Of a DNA stretch of 64,000 nucleotides, positions 39,370 through 51,075 are shown piece after piece (the first letter of the stretch is position 1; the number at the start of each line of letters is the position of its first letter). The DNA comes from Stercorarius parasiticus (lineage: Eukaryota > Chordata > Aves > Charadriiformes > Stercorariidae). The position numbers and the translations under genes were made by a program. Under the pieces are notes generated by a model, which was not told the DNA's origin, ran no database searches, and was given only the letters and a program-made list of their open reading frames with translations. The stretch lies in NCBI GenBank assembly GCA_013396915.1, contig VWZL01001979.1, positions 186,001-250,000 on the forward strand, in the 5' to 3' direction.

Positions 39370-40690
39370 AAAGCATAATGGCAAGCAGTAAATTCTTTTT
39401 AAAACCCAACAGAAGCAGTAAGCCTTCCAGAAAAGCTGTAGGGCCAACAGACCATCAAAGTAGAAAAGGAATGTTCAAAGAGATAAGGCTCTAGCAGGAA
39501 ATGTAAATGAGTTCTCCAAATCAAAATTTAATGTAGAGGAGCTCTAGGAGGTTCCCATGCCAGAACCCCTTTTTATTAGGGATACATCAGAGATCTGAAA
39601 TCGAATTATTACTGGAAGATGTTTTAAAATGAATTAACAAAGTGAATAATTGGATAAAGAAAAGGAAAAAAAAAAGACCAATCAAATAGCGTTTACCCAG
39701 AAGTCCTAAAGGAAATTACTGTAGTCATCACTTAAAATGGCATCCAAACCATGGGAATGGTAGATGTGAATTTTTGTGTTTTCTGTTTGTTTGGGTTGGG
39801 TTTGGATGGGTTTGGGTTTTTTTGCTTTTTATGATTTGGGAAAGGGCGACAAGGGCACACCTCAAACTATGCATCACTAAGTCCCAGTTCCATTCCAGAT
39901 AAACCATTAAGAACTACATTAAAGAACAGAATTAACAGATAACATAATGTACTGGGGAACAGTTGACATGGTTTCTGGAAAGGGAAATCGCAACTCACAG
40001 GAGGAACACAGAATATGTGAAAAAGGATGCCTTGGCACATAGCCTTTGATTTCCAAAGGCTTTTAACAGGTTTCTGTGCTAAAAGATTCTGAAGTAATGC
40101 GGTCACCCTGGGATAAGGCCTTCAATAAATGAAAAGAATGGTTAAAACAGAAGCAGAAAAACTGGGATTAAATAGTGAGCTTTCTCAATATGGACAGCCC
40201 CTAGAAATTCCCTCAGCAATCTATATCAGGATCCGTGCTCTTCAGCGTATTCACAAGTGGCTCAATGTTTCCTGTGTTACTCAGGGCAGAAAAAACCAAA
40301 ATTCTGAGAAGAGGATTTCACAATATGCAAAAATTTTACAGTATGCAAAAACTGTAAGGTATGGCAGGATGATGGTACATAGGAGAGTTTCTGAACAGAG
40401 AGTGACGGCATAGCCTAGGATTCTTTATTCAGGCAAACCCACCATCAAGGAGAGTCAGAACAGAGTAATGCGCAGACAAATAAAAGAGTTTTCACAGTTC
40501 CTCACAGTCCAGGATCAAAAGGACATGAAATTACATAAATCAGAGCAAAGAATAAAGCAAGCTAAAGGGCATACTTTTTGTACAACTCAAAATTAAGCTG
40601 TGGAACTCTGCTATAGGATGTTGTGGATTGTATAAATCTAAATGGGGTCAAAAAATTGGTCAAATTAATGGGAAGAGATTCTTCCAAATT
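39370..40690 (+). mobile_element. Ancient CR1-like LINE relic
   Basis: The plus strand follows the order of a CR1-type LINE ORF2, as seen in turtle and crocodile copies, over about 1.3 kb. Landmarks are ACAGAAGCAGTAAGCCTTCC near 39410, TTTACCCAGAAGTCCTAAAG near 39694, AAAGAACAGAATTAACAGAT near 39921, GACATGGTTTCTGGAAAGGG near 39966, and GATCCGTGCTCTTCAGCGTA near 40231, which lies just before the reverse transcriptase catalytic region. GTGGAACTCTGCTATAGGAT near 40600 is 3' landmark sequence. It is riddled with stops and indels, and about 150 bp near 39740-39890 do not fit well. It is inactive. Confidence 0.75.
39793..39816 (+). other. G-quadruplex motif (four GGG runs)
   Basis: GGG runs at 39793, 39798, 39808 and 39814 have loops of 2, 7 and 3 bases, meeting the usual G3N1-7 rule. 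The TTTGGG-like repeat sits in the part of the old LINE that does not align with the element. Confidence 0.85.
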
Positions 40691-42309
40691 AGTTTTCCTT
40701 ATCTCTTCTCTTATCATTAAAGGTCATAAAAAGAATGATGACTTTTAGCCTGTATATTTGCCTCTTCCTTACCAGCCAGTAAACCATATTTCATATTCTG
40801 ATGGCTTCTTGCTCTGTCCAGAGCCTTGAGGTAAAACCACCTGCCCTTTTCTTTAAAGGAAAAAGAGATGTTAAAACACTGATAGATTTTAAAACTAGGT
40901 TTTACTAGAAGACAAAATATTAAATTAGAACATGGCAACCATTTAATAGATTTTGGATGTGCTGGGAGAGATACATATATCTCCCACTTCCCTCCTCTGT
41001 CTTTGCAGGGAGAGCCCTTTCCTCTAGTGTTGCTTTTTAAAAAGTTCATTGACTTTGGTATCAAAAACATTCAGTGTTCCAGATGCACAGAGCTGCTCCC
41101 AAGTAAAATTTCCTTTTTCCATAGCTTCTACAAGATGTCTGAGAGTCATCTCGAAGCTTTAAGTAAGCGCCCTGTTCCTCTCAGGACTGCCCCAGTCTGT
41201 TTTCCTCCCACAGGCTTTCTGCCTGAGGCTGCCAAAAGCTGCTCCCAGCTCTCTCGGGAAAGGAGAGATCTCTGCCTCCCAGCAGAGAGAGATGCTGCAC
41301 AAATACGACACGGCTGAAGCAAGGCGAATTGCTTTCCTCTGTGCTGTTCAGCTGCTCCGAAACATAACAAACTGTGCCATGCCATGCACAATAAACAAAT
41401 CAGCCTCCTAACCCATGGGAAGGGCTCGAAAAGCTCATTAACAGTTCACTGTATATTTCTTTAGCAGCAAAGGTTTAAAGGCAGTTAAGACTTTAAAACA
41501 GATATATTACTACAATGCGACAATGTGGAAAGTCATGTAACTGTTTAAAGTGGCATTTGAAGTCAGTAAGGTTCAGGTGCCAGAAGGGGAAGGTGGTCTC
41601 TCCGTGTCACAAACACATTTTAGAGAATTGCACTGAGGCTTCCTGGAACTTAGAAAGAAACAAAACTCTCATTCAAGGGCTGGATGTGAACACTCCCCTT
41701 CTCAAAGTTACACTTCGGATATTAAAAGGACAGTATCATTTGATTTACCACAATGGCTGACACAGACTATTGATATGGATTATGGACAACAGAAGACTGC
41801 TTCTCTTCCATAGCATTCCTTTACCAGTCACTTTGGCAAGGAAATAAGCGCAATGGACTGACAAGTGTTATAGTCAGCAGTCTGCATTTGTTGCCATTAT
41901 CATGACGAATTATACCAGGTAGTCTTTGAAAATATATTGTCCTATTAAGTTTCACATTTTACTTTTTAGGAGAGATGCTTATTATTCTTTTTCCCCCCCG
42001 TCTTTTATAAATAGTAAATAAAACAATTTTTAAATTAGCAGGATGCAGTATCTGTTGCAAATCCAATATGAACATGGACAAAGACAGTTACACAATTCTG
42101 AGTTGCAAATGACATGGGACCCATAAAATTCCCATAAAAAGAAAAATTGAACATTGTTTTAATATTGGCTGCATAAATCAACTTGTTAGAGCTCTGCTGC
42201 TTCTTCTCTCCCTTATCCTCTTCTGAAGTCTCGCTAAAGCTTAATTATGATTGTTCCAGTCACACCATGTATGTTTTTCAACAAAAGCCCTCATTCTTGG
42301 GATTTTAAA

Positions 42310-42355
42310 CACAAATAAACAAACAAATAAAAAACATAGTCAACAAATAAACACA
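42310..42355 (+). repeat. A-rich simple repeat (AAAC/AAAT)
   Basis: Degenerate CAAATAAACAAACAAATAAA-type repeats. Confidence 0.8.
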
Positions 42356-43943
42356 AAGGTCAGGTACAATATAGTTTTAACATGTACAACAGCTACTGTG
42401 CCTAGTTAAGTTCATTCAAGACTCTGAATGTCAGGTTGGTGTAGGGAAAATTCACTATGGCAACCTATGATCCATTTTGCACACTGAACAGCAAATTAAT
42501 CGCTTGGTTTGGAAATAAACATTTATCTGCGTACTCCCCCCAGCATTATTATCGGTAAATATTTTAACAACATGGTTTCCTTCCCCCCAAAACAAACATA
42601 CAGATTGGGTTCCTAATAATTTCTCCCACATTAATATGTGTATATTTTGAACGTAATGCATTTGTCTAAAGTGGTATTAAAATCCTTACTTCTTTGTTTT
42701 GTAATCATAACTACATCATAAACACTTTGTCAATTACTTGCCTTTGGAGTGCTGTGCTATCTATACAAAAAGCCAATGTCTTCTTCGACATATTTAGGAA
42801 TAAAAAGGCTATTGATACAAATAAGCAAAAGCAAGCAGCTTTTATTCCCCGATTTTTGAGAATAGATACTTGTTTATGATTAGCAGAGTATTAAAATGCA
42901 GACTTCATATGCAGTTGGGTTTCCTCCCATTTACAAAAATACATTAATATGCTCACAAACTGTAATACTTAAATTGCCTGAAAATGTCAGGGTCATAGCA
43001 ACACCAGAAATTTAATTTAATACAATTCACTCTTCAGAAACTATGCAGATATGTTTGACATATAGTAACCATGCTCTTTAAATGCCCTTTATACTTGACA
43101 AAAATGAGTACAGATACCTACCTGTTAGGAAAAGTTCACACATATATGCCAAACCATTTATTAACATCCCTTACTGACTAACCTAAATTAGAGCTGCTGT
43201 TAGGTAGAATTAACCTGGAATTGACTTCCTAGTGAAACGAGCTTGCATGCTGTCTTTTCACTACAGATTCATAAATAATATAATGAGGTTTTGACTTATG
43301 ATCAGAGCATTTATAAAAAGAAATAATTATAATTAACTCAAAAGAAAACATAGCATAGTACAATCTTTCCTCATTTGTCTCCACTCAAGATAAATTTTAT
43401 ATATCTTAAAAATTCTCACTGTAGATATCAGAATGTACCAGGATACACTATTCAGTAATCTTTCACATCTTCATGATTCCTGTGAAATATGCCTGATTTT
43501 GAAGTCTGATTTGTAGAACTCTCTGCAAAATATTGTGAAACTTTTAAAATTGCAACATTTTAAACATAAACAAAATGGCCGAGGTACACATTTTTGAATA
43601 CTCTAATAACATTTTTATTTACGTTTCCTAACAACATGATGAACAGTCTGGAAATCAGTGCATAACTCCCAGATAAAAATCAACCTTGAGATAAGAGTTT
43701 CTCTATTCCAGTTCTGGTTCTTGCTAGTGATTAGAATCATATGACATGGTCATAAAGAATTCTGAAAATAAGCAAGTTCTACTCTCAACTCTGTATTCTC
43801 TTCAGATTCGTCAAGCAGCAACAAATTTGACTAACAATCTCAGTTTTAATCTTCTCAAGACCTACTGCAACTGAATTTCAATATCCGACAACATCAGAAA
43901 ACCAAAAATAATCTCCTTTTCAAAAAAGCCTAAATTCCCTGGG

Positions 43944-43957
43944 GCGTGTGTGTGTGT
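43944..43957 (+). repeat. Short GT dinucleotide repeat
   Basis: About six to seven GT units within GGGGCGTGTGTGTGTGTTCC. Confidence 0.85.
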
Positions 43958-44452
43958 TCCTTCCCCCCTAAAGAAGAATTTGTTCTATAAGAAATGTCAT
44001 TTTACAAGCCATGTTCCTGGGTCAGATATTGATTTAAATACAGCATAAAATAAAACTATAGGCTACCAAATTAGCACCAAGGCAAACAAAACATGTTTAA
44101 TCCAACAGGACCTTATTCTGCCTTTGTATGGCATTTAGTGCGCACTGAAGCTTGCCTGCATTCAAGGCAACATGCTATAGGTAGGATATGTATTTTTTCC
44201 AGGCCCTTCAAACCACTAAATTTTCAAGGATTTGTTGAAAAGCAACTTTAGTCACTCAAACATCACCCTGATCAAGAAATGTTAACACTTTTGTTCTTGC
44301 CAATTTAAAATTTTTAAACACCAATTAAAGAAATTAAACCTTGCACATTTTAACTCCAGTAGTTCAAGGAAAATGGATAATGTTACCCTAATTAATTTGT
44401 ATAGCCACTAACTAGAGAGAAATGAGCCTTCCTTTGAGAAGTGTTGCTGAAG

Positions 44453-44478
44453 TAGACACTGTGCGTAGACACTGTGCG
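44453..44478 (+). repeat. 13-bp perfect tandem duplication
   Basis: TAGACACTGTGCG occurs twice without a spacer, about 75 bp before the solo LTR. Confidence 0.95.
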
Positions 44479-44547
44479 TTAGTAATTTTGATGCATCTAT
44501 GTTGTTTGTTACTGCACTTTCTAATATTTACTTTTTAAAATACTTTT

Positions 44548-44552
44548 CCTAC
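44548..44552 (+). repeat. Target-site duplication, left copy
   Basis: CCTAC, identical to 45273-45277 on the other side of the LTR. Confidence 0.88.
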
Positions 44553-45272
44553 TGTCCTGGTTTGAAGTAAACCAGAACCAACTTTCTGTTTAGTAATTTT
44601 AGTTCTTAGTTAGGCCTCTTCTAACTCTCTGAAATTAACAGCATATTGTGGCAAAAATGGTTCGTTCAGAGTGCTAAGACAGTTTGTACCAAAAAATGGT
44701 ATGCAGAGAGGCTCTTGCTTATACTTATTGCTATAACAACAAAGGTCAGCTAATTCCGTTATTTGTCCCGTTAGAGGGTCGGAAGCGGAAAAGCGTAGAG
44801 GGGTCCCACCTGCAGGGAGGAGCGGAGAGGACAGTTACCAAAAATTGACCAGCAGGGGTATTCCATCCCATCTGCCCCATGCTCAGTATAAAAACTGAGG
44901 GATCAAAGGGTCAGCTCTCTTCCTTCAATGGCTGATGTCCAACGAGGACCCTGCCTGTTCATCTGCCTTTGATCCCGATCCGTGTTTTCCTGACTCCAAC
45001 TCTGGAGCCCGGTTCCCACCCGTTGCTGAGTCCAGTCTGGGACTTCCCCAGTGCCTGCCGGTGACATCATCCTGGGAGCTTAATATGGCTTTGTATATAC
45101 CGTACCTATTTCATTATTTTCCTTTTTATCTTATTATTACTGTTTCATTAAAGTAGTTTAGTTTCTTCTAAACTCGTAAATCTCTTTATCTCTTCTCCTC
45201 CTCTCCATGCACGAGAGGCTGGGGGGGAGCATCTGTCGATGGCCATTGGCCAATTTGGCCAAAACCGCAACA
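44553..45272 (+). mobile_element. Solo LTR of an endogenous retrovirus, probably ERVL-like
   Basis: The 720-bp unit begins TGTCCTGGTTTG and ends AACCGCAACA, the TG...CA termini of an LTR. It is flanked by the 5-bp direct repeat CCTAC (44548-44552 and 45273-45277). A TATAAAA box lies at 44887 and an ATTAAA poly(A) signal at 45147, giving plus orientation. The 5-bp duplication favours an ERVL or ERV1 element over ERVK. No internal gag, pol or env sequence flanks it, so it is a solo LTR left by recombination. A 73-codon ORF inside is incidental. The 5' end can fold: CTGGTTT and AAACCAG pair across GAAGT. Confidence 0.9.
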
Positions 45273-45277
45273 CCTAC
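45273..45277 (+). repeat. Target-site duplication, right copy
   Basis: CCTAC, identical to 44548-44552. Confidence 0.88.
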
Positions 45278-45455
45278 TCAGTTACACTTTTAATCCACAG
45301 GCATTTTGATTGTTAAATAATGTAGTATAAACCAATTTTTATTAGAGTTTAATGAAATTTCAAAATGTGTAGGAAAATGAAAAGTGGTATCGGTTTTGAA
45401 AACAAAAGTAATAAAAGAAAACATGTAAAATATGGAAGAAGGAGTATTATTTCAG

Positions 45456-45481
45456 TTTCTGTACTAGTACTAGTACAGAAA
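45456..45481. repeat. 26-bp perfect palindrome
   Basis: The sequence TTTCTGTACTAGT runs straight into its own reverse complement with no loop. The centre contains repeated TAGTAC units. It lies about 180 bp beyond the solo LTR. Confidence 0.95.
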
Positions 45482-47121
45482 TGGGAAGGAAAAATGGGAC
45501 GGTAAACTGGTAAAATTGCCTACATGCCACCATATGTAAAATAAAGTGGATGAAACACAAAGGAACTGAAATCTCTCCTACAACCTGACCAGTACTGGTC
45601 ATGAAATGAAACACTGTAAAACAACAGTGCATAACAACAAAGCTTCATTTAATTAATAAGTTAATATAATAGATGATTTTACACCAAAATTCTGATTCTG
45701 AGTCACACATCCAAAAAATCATTTTAATTCAGTTATACTAACACAACTAAAAAGAGGCTAAGAAGTTAAGTTAAATCAAGATTATTTTTTTAATGTAGCT
45801 GCTTCTACTGAAATTTTTGAACCATTTATTGCTATTATCCTCAATCTGTGTTTATCGTATCTGCCACGGATATTGAACCATATCACGCAACTTTCATGAA
45901 ACAAGAATGGGAAAGCATAATAAAATAGACAGAAGAGGAAGGAAAAATCCCCAAACTGCCTAGGGTGGTACAGGTTTACATTTCTGCTCCCCATTTATCA
46001 TTTGTTCTAGTAACTCCAATCAGGGGTTGAAAAACTTGCTACCCTGTTAGTTCTGCCACTATCGGAAATCGAGAAGTCAGGAGTTCTTCTAGTCTTCTGT
46101 GCTGTAGGGCAAGGAACTGAGATTATCCTCTCACATTTGTATCTGTGAGATTGGTATTGGGAAAACAATTGATTACAGTATTGGTAAAACACCTCCTGCA
46201 TTGCTGTGCTGTACAGCGGGAACCAGACTGGTCGTCTGCCTGGTCCCAGACTCTGATGGAACCAGCTCACCATACAACAGACATTCACATTCCTCTTGCA
46301 TCATTTCCTCATCTAAGTTGACAAAACTTGAGCATTAAGTCTTTCACTGTCAATTTCTCATAATTCTGCCAGTTTGTGCTGGCTGAGAATGGTTCATTAA
46401 GCCACAAAGGATTAATTAAAATCAGTAAATCTGAAAGATTCAAGGGTACTGAGAAATTCCCTTACCATTTCTTTGAAAGTTCGTCCTTGGCCAAGTTCCT
46501 TATCTTTTAAACTTGCTCTTGCCTTGCAGTTAAGCAATTGCAATGTTGCATTTCAGAAGTGAGATGAAGACTCTGAAGTAAGGAAGGACCTCACTAAGTT
46601 TTATGGCTAGTAATGCCTGGCCTTTTCGTGAAAAATTTCAGGTTTTATGCTTATAAGCATAATGAATGATTTACTTACTGTGTTTGCAATTGCTATTCTT
46701 AATAAGTTCAACTACTGTAATTTATCTTTTTTAATTCTCTCTTGTTAATGTGGTATAATACCTTTCCCATGAACAAGCTGGTAAATATATCGGCCTGAGA
46801 TGACTAGAACATGTAGAGTGAAATTTGGAAAACAGGCTTATGTTTCTTACCTGGTACAGACACTGTTAAGTAACTGTGGAAATCATCTCATCTCCCTGCA
46901 CTTCACCTTTTCAGATAATGCTGAAGTTAAATGTATTGAACACTTTGCTACGCTAATACAATACAGCACATTAGAGGAAAGGTGTTTGGAGTCCATCACG
47001 ATGAACGAGTGTCGTGGTGCAACCCACCCCCCCCCTCTACCCACACACATGTAGGACCTAAAAGCGGCACCTTTCGGCTTGCTAGCATTGTCCACTATTA
47101 AGAAATTAACGATCAGAGACC

Positions 47122-47142
47122 TGTGTGTGTGTGCGCACGCGC
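47122..47142 (+). repeat. Alternating pyrimidine-purine tract (GT then GCGCAC)
   Basis: Twenty-one bases alternate strictly, starting with a GT run and ending GCGCACGCGC. A short (TA)n run lies at 47164-47173. Such tracts can adopt Z-DNA. Confidence 0.88.
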
Positions 47143-49010
47143 TTATATGCTTTGCTTAGAGAGATATATATATAAAAGTACTAATTTGTGATTTATGCCT
47201 TTATTCATATGGATATGTATTGTCTCGGGATACCTTCTAGTAAGTTAGTGTGAATCTTGCCATCTTCAAATCTGTAACTAAGTCACTGCTCAATTATTTT
47301 TTTTACTCACTTTGTAAACCTTTAAACCGGCTAATGATTAAGTGCTGCTAAAATTCAACCTCTCAATCTACCTTACATCATTAATACATTTTGAATAGCT
47401 GCTAAATCATAACTGTGTCAAATATTTTCATCTGCGACGAGTTTTCAGTTCAAGCCAGTCAACTTCTGTAGTTCTGGTTCACTAACCAATAGCTCAGACC
47501 TACAAACATTTAACCCAAAAAATGTTTGTATCAAGAATATGCGTTTAGGTGCTGATGGATTTGATGATCCTCATGGCTCGGTTTCAACTCAAGATATTCT
47601 ATGATATACAAAATAACATTCAGTGTGAAACACTTCTTACTGAATCATAAATATTGAGTTACAAAAAAGGGAGGGGTTGAAGAAAGTAGTTGTACATCTG
47701 TTGGAACTAGAAGAGATAACACCTTATCTAAAACAAAGACATCTGCATATCAAAGAAATTAATACTCATATGATGGTCAGGCCATCTCCAGCATACGGAG
47801 GAAATAATATGTTTCGGGGAGAACGACTGTATTTACCTGGAACATTCAGAAGGAAAAAATGGCTATAAAAGCTTAAATGTTCCAACAAAATAGGCTTTTC
47901 TTTAGAGACTGTAACCTGAGGTATATGGTATTCAGAAGGGCTTCATTTTGTCTAAAAATGTTGAAGATTCTCAGCTGAAGAAGGCATAGACAAGGAGGAA
48001 ATTTCTTCACAATTTTTTATACTTTTGTGCTTTCTTGTATCATGCCTGTACATCTTCTATAAACGTCTGCAACTGGATTGTCTGTTTTTGTATATTGTAA
48101 TTGCATAATTTTATATTTTTTTTCTAGCTCAGTCTCTTTTAAGACAAGAGGGTTTCACAGTAACACCATATTCCTCACACAAGATGTAAGGAATATATCT
48201 GATGTCACACTATGCCTTTCAGCAAATGCCTTCACTTCCCAAAAATACTTCACAGAATCCTAAATCTAACAGTGTGGCATATATAAGCTACCAGGACCAG
48301 ACGACAACCAGTATTATGGTGGTTTGCAGTGTCAGGAACATGGTAACAAGGAGTCCTGCCTGACCTTGGAATGCACACATGCTCCTAAACACCCTGCCTG
48401 CAGTTCCAAAATGCATTTAATTCTCTTACTATAGTAAGACAAGACAAAATTTTGTGTTCCAAAACCAATAAACTCTACCAATGAGTAAAAATTTAAAACC
48501 TTTATCAATTTTTGATGAGACAACTGACAGGTTACTGCTCACTGTTGTCTGCAGTGTCTTTCAGCTAGATGCTATTGCCTCTGTGACAAATGTCACAGAA
48601 TAGGAAAATACATCTATAATTCATCATATTAGCATAGATTGAGATTAATGGCAGTTTAACTTGGCACAACTAAGAAGTGCACCCATGACCTGTTTTGTCA
48701 TCTCTCCTGAGGAAACAAAAACCTTTAGCAGAGGAGTGAGGTAAGCAGTTGGATTCAGTTACCTAATTATTTGTTTTAGCTTGAATTTCTAGTTTGAGAG
48801 TTACAGTCCTTAGAGACTTATGACAATATGTGTTTCCCCAGAGCTGTGAACTATCTCCGTACTGCCTACTCATTGCCAGAGGCAGATGTTGGTTTATGTG
48901 GAACATTTCCTTTTGTTTTAGCTCTCAATTCTATCTCCCTCCACCTTGACTCATATACTATTCATATACTTGCCAAAAGAAACACCCAGTCTTGAGATTC
49001 TCATACTTGC

Positions 49011-49141
49011 CCTGAGTTTCATGCTCTTAGAGTCCTTGTCTACATCATTCATAAATTTTATTTGGAATTGATAGTCCCCAGGAAAGCCAGAGTAGACAAA
49101 AAGGTCAGATTCACATGATCCCACATTATGTACTAGATGAT
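49011..49141 (-). other. Candidate EYS exon (possible N-terminal part of LamG1), weak
   Basis: On the minus strand a good acceptor (GTTTCTCCTCTAG before ATCATC) opens a reading frame without stops for 131 bp. It ends at CTCAGG followed by GCAAGT, which fits the rarer GC-AG donor class. The peptide contains SDLFVYSGFPGDYQFQIKF, which has the alternating hydrophobic look of an early LamG beta-strand pair. The exon would begin in phase 1 and end in phase 0, and the known exon downstream begins in phase 0. However, a LamG1 domain would need roughly 100 more residues between here and 38027, and I could not find those exons. A chance ORF is the main alternative. Confidence 0.2.
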
Positions 49142-49857
49142 CTAGAGGAGAAACCAAACAATATCCTAAAAAACAGAAGTATGAAGTAAGTTCTTGACTT
49201 AAAAAAAATTGAAAACAAGTCTTAAAATAATTAAACATGCATGGCAGATTCTAAACTGCTTCCTTACTTGCTTCCATCACTCAGATCCTGGAACTGAGTT
49301 CCCTCCTCTCCCTGCCAAGCACTGCTTTAAGCCTCAATGCTGACCTGCTCTATTCTTCTTAAGATGAAATCTTATCTTTTCTAATTTTACTCTCAACATA
49401 CCTCAAATACCACAGGGTCAGCCACTTTCCCTTTCTTGAGATTCTAATGCATTTGTATTCCTTCTCTAGCACATTCCTCTGGTTGAAAAGACTGTTGCAA
49501 AATTTTCAAGGCTGTTGAAAGGCTTTAGAATGATATATAAAAAGAAGTGTTCGTGCAATATACATCTTACCAAGCTAACAGCATTTAGTTTTCTATTCAG
49601 TGTTCACAGAGATTACAAGTGTCACTAATACTGATATAGAGATCTGGTACTCAGAGGGCTCTGAACCGTCCCTTCTACTATTCTGCAGCCTTTGAGGCTT
49701 CTACCGCCACAGCAAAGTACATCTGGCCATGCAAAATAATTTAGGTTTTCCCTTCAACTTTCTCCTAGAAACAGAAATATTAGATGAGAGTAAAAAAACA
49801 TCTTCCCCAGGCATTGAACTGATCTCCAGTAGCAACAAATACAGGATGCTAGGAAAT

Positions 49858-50130
49858 AATTGTGATAGAACAGGGGGCAATAGCTTTAAACTAAAAGAGG
49901 GTAGATTTAGGTTCTATATAAGGAAGAAATTTTTTACGCTGAGGATGGTGAAACACTGGAACAGGTTGCCCAGAGAGGTGGTAGATGCCCCATTCCTGGA
50001 AACATTCAAGGTCAGTTTGTATGAGGCTCTGAGCAACCTGATCTAGTTCAAGAAGTCCCTGCTTATTGCAGGGTTGTTGGATTAGATGACCTTTAAAGTT
50101 CCCTTCCAACCCAAACTATTCTATGATTCT
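49858..50130 (+). mobile_element. CR1 LINE 3' end
   Basis: Plus-strand CR1 3' sequence: ATAGAACAGGGGGCAATAGC, GGAAGAAATTTTTTACGCTG, GAACAGGTTGCCCAGAGAGG, GGATTAGATGACCTTTAAAG and the terminus TATTCTATGATTCT. It is 5'-truncated. Its 3' end faces the 3' end of the next CR1 about 40 bp away. Confidence 0.92.
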
Positions 50131-50170
50131 TGAAAGAGAACAATAATAGATTACGTAAGCTGTGGTATTT

Positions 50171-50860
50171 CACAGAATCACAGCATGGTTGAGGTTTGAA
50201 GGGACCTGTGGAGGTCATCTTGTCCAACCCCCCTGCTGAAGCAGTGTCACCTAGAGCCAGTTGCTTAGGACCATGTCCAGATGGCTTTTGAATATCTGCA
50301 TGGATGGTGACTCCACAACCAATCTGGGCAACCTGTGCCAGTGCTCAGTCACCCTCACAGTCAAAAAGTTTTTCCTTATATTTAGATGGCACCTCCTGTG
50401 TTTCAGTTTGTGCTGATTGCCTCTGGCCCTGTCACTGGGCACTACTGAAAAGAGCCTGTTTCCGTCCTCCTTACTCCCACCCTTCAGATATTTGTACACA
50501 TTGGCAACTTCTTGCCCTGAGCCTTCTCTTCTCCAGGCTGAACATTCCCACATCTCTCAGTCTTTCCTCACAGGAGAGATGCTCCAGTTCCTTAATCATC
50601 TTTGTTGCCCTTTGCTGGACTCTATCCAGTATGGCCATGACTCTTCCGCTGGGTAGCCCAGAACTGGACACAATATTCCAGGTGTGGCCTCACCAGGTCT
50701 GAGAAGAAGATAAGGATCATCTCCCTTGACATGCTGGCAAAGCTCCTCCTAATGCAGCCTAGGAGACCATTAGCCCTCTTTGCTGCAAGGGCACATTCCT
50801 GTCTCACATTCAACTTGGTTTCCAGCATGACTGACAGGTGCCTCTCTCCAAAAACTCTAC
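50171..50860 (-). mobile_element. CR1 LINE 3' part with ORF2 C-terminal remnant
   Basis: The plus strand starts CACAGAATCACAGCATGG, the reverse complement of a CR1 terminus. Minus-strand frames then give, with frameshifts, the C-terminal part of the CR1 reverse-transcriptase protein. Landmarks in protein order are [65 protein letters not shown] and FSVVPSDRARG. Several frame changes and a 5' truncation make it inactive. Confidence 0.94.
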
Positions 50861-51020
50861 AAACTCTTTCCTGTAAAAATTTTACAGATCACAGGATGCC
50901 TGATGATCTCAGGCATTTCTTCAGCAGGGAATTTTTACCACGTTAGTAGAAGACTTTTCACATGATAATTCAGCTATTAGAATTTCAGAAGCCAAAAGGA
51001 ATAAAATTTCATCTCTAAAT

Positions 51021-51075
51021 GCATACATACATGCACATGTGCGTGCGTGCATACACACACACACACACACACACA
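51021..51075 (+). repeat. CA microsatellite with flanking CATA/TGCG repeats
   Basis: CATACATACATGCACATG, then GCGTGCGTGC, then about 12 CA units. A likely polymorphic marker. Confidence 0.95.

Noticed and set aside
44935..45156. 73-codon ORF rich in Pro and Asp
   Set aside because: It lies wholly inside the solo LTR and covers its leader and poly(A) region, so it is not a gene.
46466..46580. Minus-strand donor-like site ATG|GTAAGG after a short open frame with KDKELGQGRTFKEM
   Set aside because: No LamG similarity, an in-frame TGA close upstream and no well-placed acceptor, so it is not taken as an EYS exon.
46852..47095. Excellent minus-strand donor ACCAG|GTAAGA below an ORF
   Set aside because: All frames carry a stop within about 50 bp upstream of the donor and the only nearby acceptor would leave a micro-exon.
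50251..50828. Several overlapping ORFs on both strands
   Set aside because: The minus-strand frames are pieces of a CR1 ORF2 and the plus-strand ones are their shadows.
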